Source: Selaginella tamariscina
Lineage: Eukaryota; Streptophyta; Lycopodiopsida; Selaginellales; Selaginellaceae
Direction of reading: 5' to 3'
NCBI GenBank assembly: GCA_003024785.1
Contig: PUQB01000014.1
Span: forward strand, 112,804-176,803
Length of the DNA stretch: 64,000 nucleotides
Positions 24,001 through 33,952 of this stretch are shown one piece after another. The notes under the pieces are model-generated. The model had not been told where the DNA came from. It did no database searches and saw only the letters and a program-made list of their open reading frames with translations. Positions within the stretch are counted from its first letter, which is position 1. The number at the start of each line of letters is the position of its first letter. The position numbers were made by a program, and so were the translations under genes.

Positions 24001-24582
24001 TCTGGAGAACAATGCACCGTAGAGATGTTTTGTTTGTATGGTGTTTAAATTAAAATTTGCACCAAACCCTTAATTATTGGACCCCAACCCTTAATTACTG
24101 CCTATACACTCTTTATTGTCGGTTAATGGGACCTATACACACAAACTAAAAGCGTACACACACAAATAAGAAGAATAAAATAGAATCGAAAAGCACAGCT
24201 ATATTAGAATTAAGTAAACACACCGTCACACGAGTGGCAGGCAACTGAAAAACCGGGGCGACAGATGCGATAGCAGCCGGCATGGGCTCCGAGTGCACGC
24301 GGGCAAGGCCTCAAACAGGCGTCCGCACCCCCTGTGCCTCAGCCATCGAGTTGATCGCGCTATAACCCACGGCCGATGGAGGCCGTCCATCGCCGGGAAT
24401 TAAATCTGCGCCGTCCATCTGCCTATACAGTCCTAGAAGCGGGGGCTAATAAATTACTACGTGAAGATGACGTGTGTGTATATATATCGTGTTCATTATT
24501 GAATTGAGACAATTCACATTTAAAAAATTACAGAAAGGTATTCAGTTCTTAATAATGTTAACTTGTTTACGATTTAACACAG
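21073..24582. other. AT-rich stretch; possible - strand exon pieces, no confident gene
   Basis: Very AT-rich. At 23116-23293 the - strand has a TTATATATTACAG acceptor followed by IPGVGIELMYSPHTAVLVLL... and ending GSGASYML plus stop, which looks like a terminal exon; the family is not recognised. At about 23,700-23,800 the - strand has another short open piece (LQSVEEQVDNR...DEQAIAKEDNQ). A TGGTGTAATGGTTTACACG motif at 22847 resembles a tRNA A box but has no B box. GCAATTAATGCTA recurs at 22204 and 22620. The duplicate promoter-like block is at 24395-24460. Confidence 0.4.
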
Positions 24583-24771
24583 GCAAAAGTTCTACTGGCT
24601 TCCACAAGAGCGTGTGGTGAAGGGATCTCATTGGTGGGCGCGCCACGAGTTGTGATTCTGGATGAGGCATGGAATCCAGCAACGGTGAGGCAGGCAGCTA
24701 GCAGAGCTTACCGTATTGGATTTGCAATGCATCCTAAATCATGGTTAAAGATAATAATTTATTTAGATTAG
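24583..24771 (+). pseudogene. Isolated exon of a SNF2 helicase, CLSY/DRD1-like (motifs V-VI)
   Basis: After a TTTAACACAG acceptor at 24582 the frame reads AKVLLASTRACGEGISLVGA, then PRVVILDEAWNPATVRQAAS and RAYRIG. This is the C-terminal helicase lobe of SNF2 ATPases and closest in wording to the plant CLASSY/DRD1 group, which act with Pol IV/Pol V in RNA-directed DNA methylation. The match ends exactly at RIG (24720), where a Q is expected next; FAMHPKSW and AT-rich sequence follow until a TAG. No other helicase exon lies nearby, so it is a stranded exon or relic of a deleted gene. Confidence 0.8.
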
Positions 24772-27700
24772 GATTAATTCATTAAAATTAATGATAATAA
24801 TTGGGTTAACTATTCAGATTAAGAATAAACTCATCAATAAGAAGTAAGGAGATTAAGGATAAACTTATCAGATTAAGCATAACAATTGGTTAATGTTTAA
24901 TTTAAAAAATAAATTCATAAGATTAAAGATAATAACTGAATTAAAAGTACATGGTTTGAATTTCTTGTGACTGGAGATTTAATGATTGAATAAATTAATC
25001 TGAAATAAACAAATTACATACATACATATCATATTATATAATATATAAAGATATACGTTTCTTAACTAGCATCTTCCCTATGTAATGTTGAGCCAAATTA
25101 AATATGTGAGTGAGTTAAATTATTTTTATTAAGTAAATTGTCTTTCATTGAGTCAACATAGGAAAAAACAAGACGAGACAAAAGAGAAAATATCTAACAA
25201 AGTAACTGTTGTAAAACAACTATGTATTTAATTGTATGACATATAAAAAAACTTTAAACATGGGTTCAAGTATTCTCTCAGTACTTTTGAGTATAAGTAT
25301 ATATTTACTTAGACATGACATTATACAAATACAAGTTATAAATTTTGTTTATAATTTACTTATGTGTTTATATACATTTATAAGTAATATATTATACATA
25401 TAGAGAGAGTCTTCATAATTAAGCAAAACATTTTAAATGTGTATCTTTTTAAAAATATGTTAATAAGACTAAAAAAATTCAAATGATAAATATATAAAAA
25501 AAACTTGTTAAACTCATCAATTACAAAGATTCTTAAAACAATTTTTAGTGACACTTTTAATATGAATATTTATTATAATTTAATTAAATAAATAAAATGT
25601 TTATATATAATAGTATAGTGCCATTTGAACATTTTTGAAATTCATAAATTAATTTTAATAAAAATTTAACCAGTAGTAAATGACCACATCGATACATATA
25701 CAACAAAAATTCATTTAAAAAAACATTTTGAATAAGTGAATAAGAAAATTAAAAATAATGACTTCAAATACTTCTTAAAAAGTTTAACAATGTATTGTTT
25801 TGTAAAAAATAAAAAATATATATTATACCTTATATAAAATAGATATGAGTGACTATAAGTTTTACATAATTTAATTAAGATTTTAATTTTTTATTAATAT
25901 AGTTTTTATATAGGTTTAATTTTTTAATTAATAGTATTAGTATTAATATATTCAAAATTACTTGCATTCCCCAATAAATACACATTTTTTCTTCTTTTTT
26001 ATTAAAATTTATATTCAAATTTAATATATGATTAATGTGGAAGAATAAAGACATGGATTCAATAATTGTAATAAGTTTAATGAATATATTTTAAATTAAA
26101 GATAAATTTTACTTTTACTTTTATTTTAAGATTAAAAAAAAATAAATGTTTACTAATATAATTCATACATTAATAACAATATTAAAAAACAATATGTTTT
26201 AGATGAAACAAGTTAATATTTAAGACATGTACATGTTAGAGTTTCATTTAAAATAATGACAAAAATTATTTTTAATTAACATAAAAAAAATTTGAGAAAA
26301 GACCTACAATTGAAAATTATATAGTTTGATGTTCATAAATTGATAATTTCAAATACACAGTTAAAGTTATATGTTTTTTAATAAATATATTCTTTTGGAT
26401 TATAATATTTACTATAATTGTTTATTATTTTAAATTTAACAATGTTTGTCTATAACATGATATACATAATAAATTAATAAATTAATATAACTAATTTAAA
26501 ACAAGATCCAAAATGTTGTAATCATTATTTTTGATTATTAAGACAATTATCCTTTATTAAATTGGTTAATGAAATATAATAATGAGAACTTATATTAAAT
26601 TATGAAATTTAATATTTAAGTTTTTTTTCAACTTATAAAATAAAGAAATTTGAAATAATAATTTTGCTTTATTAAATTAGCAAAAACATAAACAACAAAT
26701 TGATATTATTTAATACATATAATATATTAAAAATAATGATCCATTTTATAAAATGAATAGCTATTGAGAATATCAACAATAAATTAGTTTTATTTAATAT
26801 AAATAACATTAATTTATATATTCCATTATAATTACTCATTGAAAGAGTTATACAAAGTTTCTTATTATTTCATGTGTAAATCCACATACATATATTATTA
26901 TATATTACTTAAAATTTAATAGAAAATTGAGTTCATTAATATAAATGTATTGAGTCTTTACCTAAAATATTTTTCAACTTAAAATAAATTTGAGTAAATT
27001 TATATTGCTATTGTTAAACATTATTATTATACATTGTGAATATCATGTCATATATGAAAATATAATTAGAATGAGAATTTTATTATCAAGTTGGTTAAAA
27101 AATTTAAAAATTGTAATCTTTGTAAAACAACTAAAATTACAATTTTAATATATACAAATATATACATATAATATTCTAAATTTCAATAAAATGACAATTT
27201 TAATACATGAAAATATATACATATATTTCATAATCTAATATATTAATGTATTTAAAGATTCTGAATGATTTGAAAAAAAAAAGACATATTATAGAAGGAT
27301 AACTCAAAGAAGATGGGAAGAAATTATATATATATATAAAATTTTTAATTTAAAAATATATATTTTGATGTGTAATTTTATTTTCTAAAAAGGTTACATT
27401 TTAATGAAATTTTATTTTAAATATGTATATAAGTTTAATATGTTCTTCACAAATCTTGTAATAATTAACTTATAAGATTAACATTTTAATTTAATCTTAT
27501 AATTACTATTTATTTTGTATTTGAACACATACAAGTACATATATATAATATAGCCTTTCTTTACATATATAGTGGTTTAATTTTATATTATTTAAAGTTT
27601 TAATAATGTTAGAGTAAGGTTTACACCATTTTAAAATTAGGATTTTTAGCAAACACTTTTACGAGTAATACGGTATGGTATGATTTCTTAACAAAAATAA

Positions 27701-28395
27701 ACTCATTTTAAGACAAGGAATTAAGAAAACTAAATTATAGTTATTAAATAGTGTCACTTTTATTTACATTTTTATATCTTAATGAAAATAAAAATAATGG
27801 CCTCCTGCATGTCTCTTTTGGAAGTTCAAACTTATGAAAATGCTTGGCATATATATTCTTGAAATTTATCATATTTATATATATATTAACATCAGCATTA
27901 ACTTAAAATATTTTAAAGAAATATTTTAGTATTTAACATATACTAACATCAGCGTGTTAAAACTAATTCATAAGTAGGATATAAAAAAAAGATTGTTACA
28001 CGCAGTAGAGTACATTCTACTTGCCATTGACACATAGATTCGAAAGTTAAGATACGACTATCTTCAAAGATGAGGATGGCACTGCATTCTTAGTATATAG
28101 CATCCCATGTATCCACAAGCACATGTATTCACAAGTTACTTGCACTTTGTATGTGTTTGTGTATATGAGTGTGAATGAAAAAGTTTACAAGTTGCTCCCT
28201 TGTACACACATGCGCATGCACACGCACATATGGTTTTTTACAGGTGATTAACAAGATAGCGTGCTCTTAGAGCACGTCAAGTGTAAAGTGTGATGCCTAT
28301 GGTGTGCTGCTGTACATCATATTGTGTTTTGTATGCAGCTTAGAAGCTCATTACAATTTCCATCTTTGGCTGTGGAGACATTGGCAGGCCTGTGA
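24772..28395. other. Extremely AT-rich gene-free stretch
   Basis: No ORF, RNA gene or transposon terminal structure is visible. The composition is dominated by A/T runs and TATATA tracts. A short CA/TG-rich part lies at 28,120-28,240. Confidence 0.6.
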
Positions 28396-28465
28396 CACGT
28401 ATTAGCTCTAGAATTACTATGATTATTTAAGTAATAAAGTACCATTAAATAAACTATTATTGATT
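28396..28465 (-). rRNA. 70-bp relic of 18S rRNA with C-to-T / G-to-A decay
   Basis: Aligned to the intact copy at 16651-16720 with no gaps, this relic differs at nine positions. Every difference is C to T or G to A, the pattern left by deamination of methylated cytosine. Sequence on both sides is unrelated to rRNA. It is a dead fragment. Confidence 0.9.
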
Positions 28466-29238
28466 ACAATTAATGCCAACCCTAAACCCTAATTAACCAC
28501 AGTCCTACTTCCACGCATGTGCATGCACACTGTGTCATGTATATAGTGGATGCCGTAGTATCTTAATATATATATAGTTTCTTAGAATAGGTTACAATAA
28601 TATAATTTAAAGTTATTCAAAACCGTTGGATCTTATAGAGCCACGTCGTGAAGGTCTGCTCTGACCCACAGTCCTGCTGGTAAAATACTATGTAAGGATT
28701 TGAAGTGCAGATTGGAGATTAGCTCGTAGGAGAGTATTAAAGTTTATAAATGTTTTTATATTTATTACTTTATTTTTGAGAGTATACGATACAAGAAGAA
28801 GAAGAGTTTATAGAGTCAAAGTATATACTAATTTGTACAGTAGAATATTTGAAAAGAAAAAAAAGAAAAACAATAAGTTGATAACTCTCTCATGACAGCA
28901 GTTTTACTTAATCCACACACGCACACGCACGCACAGACAAGAAAAGAAGTTTATTGGCATCTTTAAAAGTTGTACAACAACGTGTGTTAACAACTATATA
29001 CTAAGGATGCTGCATTTCCCATTGGCCCTTAAAATACCCGACATTTCACACGCACACGCAGACACATGCACACGCACACGTATACACAGCAGGTCGCACT
29101 CACAGCAGATAATCCGTGATCGGATGGATTCAGATTCAATCGCAGCCCTTGAAATGTACGTAAATTAATGTGTGTGTGTGTGTGTGTGTGGTGTCTGAGA
29201 GAGAGAGAGAGATTATATACTAACATAATCGGTTACAG
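28466..29238. other. Spacer upstream of the CSI-like gene; CA and TG/GA tracts
   Basis: Two plant telomere-type units (CCCTAAACCCTAA) occur at 28482-28494. A (TG)n-(AG)n tract at 29168-29213 is followed by the acceptor GGTTACAG at 29238. A short exon ending ...AALEM before GTACGTAAAT (29157) may precede that intron, but I cannot match it to CSI. The N-terminal several hundred residues expected for CSI are not present. Confidence 0.4.
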
Positions 29239-30138
29239 GCTTCTAGTTGGGCTGGCGCTGGGAGACGAGAAACAGAAAGGAGAAGAAGCCGAGCTTGTAC
29301 AGGAGAATGCTATAGAGGCACTAGCGAGTCTATACGGCACTCCCTCACTAGAACACGCGGAGGCAAAGAAGATGCTGGTTGGTGTAGCAACGCTTGCCGA
29401 TCCATGGGTTCGTATCGAGCTTGTCAAGTCACTAGAAAAACTTTGCAGTGGGAAACACGGTCTGTGGGAGTCTATCCGTGGCCGAGACGGTGTGCAGTTC
29501 ATGATCTCCTTACTCGGAGTGTCGTCTGAACAGCAGCAGGAATATGCAGTTGCTTTGCTCTCAATACTCTCTAGACAGATTGAGGACTCCAACTGGGCTA
29601 TTGTCTTGGCCAACCTCTGCTCTCACAGCTACGAAATCCGTGCGTGTGTACAGACAGCACAAGCAGAGGCTGCATTACTGTGGCTACTAAAGAATGCAGG
29701 TGACGAGGGACAAGAGATAGCCGCCCGTGCCATTGTGAAGCTCGTGGTAGTGCCCGATTCCAACACGATGAGTCAGCTCACTGCTATGGTTGTGGGAGAG
29801 TTACCTTCTTCAAAGAAGTATGTACTCGATGTGATGAGCTCACTGTTGCTCCTTGTTCCTGAGTCGGAGATGTCAAAGCAAGAGAGCTCGGCACACGAGG
29901 CAATAGACACACTCGTAAGCCTCTTAGAAACCTCGACTCCACCTGACACACTCGACAAGTCGGTTTCTGTACTTGCGGACATTGTTTCAGCACGCCCTGA
30001 CGTACACGAGAGTGAGCTAGTCAGGAAGGCTGTTGAACCTCTCAGTAAGCTGCTTGTGCCTGTGTCCGAGTCCGAGATGGGTGTACAGATAGCCGGACAG
30101 GCTGCTCGTGCACTTGGCGGCTTGTTTTCGTATAAGAG
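29239..30138 (+). pseudogene. CSI1: CSI-like gene, block 1: armadillo repeats before the inversion
   Basis: Cellulose synthase-interactive proteins are about 2,100-residue armadillo-repeat proteins with a C-terminal C2 domain that link cellulose synthase complexes to cortical microtubules at the plasma membrane. The frame LLVGLALGDEKQKG...AIEALASLYG, LWESIRGRDGVQFMISLLGV, SSEQQQEYAVALLSIL and AALLWLLKNAGDEGQEIAAR is colinear with CSI from roughly residue 480. Between SNWAI and LANLCSHS about 28 residues of one armadillo repeat are missing in frame. The block ends ARALGGLFSYKR with TAG at 30140, where the continuation is found on the other strand. N-terminal exons are absent, so the gene was already truncated. 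Confidence 0.9.
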
Positions 30139-33082
30139 ATAGCTGAGAGGATGCGGTCTATCACTCCTGCCTTAACCATGTCCAGCTTGCAGAGAGGCCG
30201 GTCCTTACCAAGCTTGATCAACGTACTGATAACAACCTAAGACTTGCTGTTCGGTGGCACAGTGAAAAGATCAACCAGAGGGACTACCGCACTGTAAGCT
30301 GCTACGGCCTCGGCCTGCTCCTCGTCGTCTAGGACGTTGCCAAGAGCTCGACATGAGAGTACCGCGTGGACTCTATGTCGACGACAAGCATATCAACAAG
30401 AGGAGGAATACAAGCTGTAGTGGCCGCCTTGGATCTGACACGCGCATTTGCGAAGAGTACCGAGCAAAGATCCGCTGCGTGTTCCTTCAACTGGAAAGAA
30501 GTAGACTCGTCCGAGAGTATCCTTGCCAGGACCTCGAGTGTGTTCACCTTCACGTTGGGGTCCTTGTTGTTGTTATCTCCAATGAGCATTGCCTTGTGTG
30601 GATTGTCTGTAGCCAAGGATATCAGTGCCCCAATGGCTGCGTGCTGCTCTCGCTCTATTGCTGCATTAAGCATCTCTATAAGTGGGACAACGGCTTGGCT
30701 CGCTATGTCACTGCATTTTATCTGCTCTGCCACAAAGACGGCCTCCAGAGCCCTTGCTGCTGTGTACCCTGGCTCCTAGACTATCAGCTGCTCTACTGCT
30801 CCTAGTGCTGAATCGTGGCGTCGTAGTTCAGAGCTGTAGAAGAACATGAGAGAGAGAGAGAGGGCACCACTGTGCATATGCATCTTTTGCCTGTATAGTT
30901 CACACTCACACACACGTACCTGACGGTGTTTTATGCATACCGAGAGAGAGAGAGAGTTACCTGGTGAAGAGGATTCTCAAGAGTTCGGCAGCAGCTTCTC
31001 CTGTGGGCCAAGAGAGAGGTACTTAGTTAAAGCTTCAAGAGCTGAAGCTTCTCCCATGCTGAGCCTGTTTACATTGTTGGCTTCTGCTACTTGTGTGAGT
31101 AAGCTTAGTGCAAGTGGTGCTGCATTGGGGCGTCCAGGTATTGGTTTAAGGAGCTCTACAAGTGCTGGGATTGCCTTTCTTGCTGTTGCTCCAAACCGTA
31201 TATCTCCATGTAAAACACATTATTAGTTCGGGGTTCATCAACTCCATATATATATATATACACGTATATGTACAAATACATGTATATATATACGTGATTA
31301 CCTCTCCAGGGCAACTTGTTCAGGACTTGGAGCTAATGAAAACTCTTGAGATAAGCTTGATAAGTTGAGAGCGGCCTCGACATCAGAGCTTCCAAGAAGA
31401 GATATCAAACCGGAAACAGCTCCAGAGTTTGCCACCGCCAGGAGTGTTCCTCGGCTCCCATGGCAAACTAAACTTGCCAGTGCCGCTGCTGAAAAGTACC
31501 TGATTTTTTCCATAATGGTGTCAATACTCTACAGTTTTAAGTAGAATATACATACATACATACGTACGTACACGCATGTTTAATAATATCATTATTATTA
31601 TTATTGTTATTATTATTTACCTGTCGGATGTGTCATCAGATTTGAGCAACATGGAGAGGAGTGGCATTGCACGCAAGGTAGCTGGAGAGCGTGACACGTC
31701 CCGGTCTTGGAAGAGGATTGCTAGTAACAATGCACTTATCCAGTTGCTTCCTGATTCCTCTACTTTAGCCTGCAACATAAATATATAAATATATACATAA
31801 TATGACATGGCTTGTGTAAATGATGACACACGCATGCACGTACACACACATACACACCCTGACGAGCGTTTGGAGCGAAGATAGCGAGTTTGTCAGCCAA
31901 GACATCAATAGTACCGGCCTCCATAACAGCAACCTTACTCTCAGTAACATGAGCCGCAATCACAGACAGCAGACAGAGTGCAGCAGTGGTGGCAGCACTG
32001 TCCTCTGTGTGGTGCAGCACAACATCACTGCTCCCAGCATCCCGACAAGGAATGTATCAGCATCTCTGACCCGTTGACCAGCTCCCTTATAGAGTCAATT
32101 GCTTCTTGACCGTGCTTCCTTGCCGCACATATAATAAGGTCAGCACCACCTATCTTTACCTGCATCCACAATATTTGATATTAGTGTTTATGTTTTTTAA
32201 TGTGTATATGTATGCATTTACGTCCTCTCTCTCTCTCTCTCTCATACACACACACAGTTTGTACATATGTACACTCACCTGTATGTTGTCGGAGTTGACT
32301 ATCCTGTCTGCTAAGGCTGAGATACATCTAGGAGTCGTGGAGATCAACCTAGCAAGTAACAAATGCTGCTCCTGGTCCTCACCACAGAGCTTGGAGAGTA
32401 CATGGATAGCGTGCTCACACAGACTCGAACCTGGTAATAAATACACATATTAGACCATACATATATACATATATGTAAGTGATGTATATATACCTCCAAC
32501 AGCCGTACACTCAACAAGAGGAGTTAAACACTCCTCGTCTGAGAGGATTCCAAGTATCTTGGGACTGCATGAAGAGTTTATCTTCGATCTTGCCACCTAT
32601 AAAGATAAGTTAGTGTGTATATATATACACACACACATGCACACAAACACATACCAAAGAGAGAGCTTCAAGTGGTCGAGATGATTCAGCATGCTCAAAT
32701 CGGACGGCTTGAAGAAGTCGAGCAAGCACAAGCATGGTCCCAGAAGACCGTATGTGTTCAAGCAGCTCTTCATCAATCAAATGAATATCGAACATACGTG
32801 CAAGTGCAACTGCCGCATTATCCTGTGCCTCACTGTTTCCTTCTTGTAGTATTCTCGTCAGTGGCTCGATCATCTCCCCCATAGGCACATCCAATCCAAC
32901 TGTAACATTAGAGAGAGAGAGCTTACCATCCGGGTTGAGCAACAGGTTTGCAACTGCTAACACAGCAGACTCAGCAGCAGGGAGAAGAGGAACCTTAGTA
33001 AGCTCCACGAGGGGCAGGATGGCATCACGGGCAGCCTCTTTCACATGTGACAACCGAAGAATCGGAATCACCCGAAGAGTCC
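30139..33082 (-). pseudogene. CSI1: CSI-like gene, block 2: inverted internal segment
   Basis: The middle of CSI lies on the - strand and runs from right to left. Exons by borders are 32655-33082 (VIPILRLSHVKEAARDAILP), 32494-32596, 32279-32430 (RIVNSDNIQ), 31858-32159, 31621-31769 (WISALLLAILFQDRDVSRSP), 31302-31500 ([20 protein letters not shown]), 30961 to about 31205 ([17 protein letters not shown]) and 30139-30833 (ASQAVVPLIEMLNAAIEREQ). Block 1 continues into the first of these, and the last (VKAGVIDRILSAI) continues into block 3. Damage: frameshifts near 32,040, 30,985 and 30,360, a TAG after LIV (about 30,780) and another after PNSKS (about 30,230), and no AG acceptor near 31,205. Introns are about 27-150 nt. 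Confidence 0.9.
32900..32926 (-). other. Possible 27-nt ultra-short intron within a CSI exon
   Basis: On the - strand GTAAGC is followed by a CT tract and TAATGTTACAG, a complete set of donor, branch-like and acceptor signals in 27 nt. Removing it gives NPDVGLDVP in frame and restores the usual CSI spacing; keeping it also stays in frame and adds nine residues. It has the same CT-rich style as the neighbouring introns. Confidence 0.45.
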
Positions 33083-33631
33083 TTTAGAGGCACTCTCTCC
33101 AGCGTTCTTCTCCGTGGCCACGGAGCTTCTGAGGATACTCACAAACAACAGCAGCATAACCAAGAGTGCAGCTGCGTCACGGGCAGTTGAACCGGTCCGA
33201 GGCGCTCGGTGTGTCCGCTGCAGGTCAGATAAGCACAGTTCAGACACTAGTGAACATTCTTGAGAAGCCAGAGACGAGGGAGAGTTCTCTCTCCTCGCTA
33301 GCGACTTGTCCAGCAAATGCCCTCTTGCCACTGCTGACCATGTTAGATTCCACCCACCAGTCTTTCCAGCAAGTGTCGTGTGAGCTTCTTTCGTACTTGC
33401 TCGTCGATTTTCGGTTCCAGGGCGACCCTCTTATGCAGTCTGCTGTACCGGCCCTTGTCAAGCTCACGAGTGTGGGTGCTGTCCAGCTACAAAACCGTGC
33501 AGTTCAAGCTCTCGAGTCGGCCTCGGCTGGGTTCCCATATGCACTTGTCGAGTGCGGAGGAGTCTCACAGCTATGTGTTTGGAGACTTATGTGTTCATAT
33601 GTGACAGGTTTCAAAGATAATAGAACAAACT
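33083..33631 (+). pseudogene. CSI1: CSI-like gene, block 3: armadillo repeats between inversion and Copia insertion
   Basis: The + strand resumes with EALSPAFFSVATELLRILTN and SSITKSAAASRAVEPV, then changes frame near 33,190 to ISTVQTLVNILEKPETRESS, ALLPLLTMLDSTHQSFQQVS, SAVPALVKLTSVGAVQLQNR and YALVECGGVSQL. A very short intron (about 35 nt, with a non-standard donor) ends at GACAG, 33607. The next exon begins VSKIIEQT and is cut at 33631 by the Copia element; its continuation DPPAPHAVWESAAKLLSN is at 38134. About 10-20 residues around the frameshift are missing relative to CSI. Confidence 0.9.
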
Positions 33632-33952
33632 TGTTCAGAATCTACCCTATCTCTAGAACTTACCGCACGCGTAGCATCGGAGAGCAAGAAATGTCGCCAT
33701 CGAACCCTAAAACCTGTCCCTGTTACAATGGAGCATCAGTTTATGTCTCACCACTCCTAGTTCTCAAAAGACTCCGAGGCCCCCCCAGAACAAAGTGAAC
33801 TTGGTCGGGCCAGCGGTTTGGTGAGCACGTTCGCCACCATCTCATTTGCAGAAGAATGAGCCACTTTCACCAAACTGCCTTTTACAAGCTCCCGAACGTA
33901 GTGAAACTGAATGAGCACATGCTTGGTCCGTCCATGATAGACGGGTTCTTGC

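Noticed and set aside
24772..28395. Organellar DNA insertion (AT-rich block)
   Set aside because: No plastid or mitochondrial gene or intergenic sequence was recognised; composition alone is not evidence.
28482..28494. Telomeric repeat CCCTAAACCCTAA
   Set aside because: Only two units; short interstitial copies or telo-boxes are common in plants. The same applies to 39,958 and 54,183.
29233..29982. Antisense ORFs over the CSI-like gene
   Set aside because: They are shadows of the conserved + strand armadillo frame.
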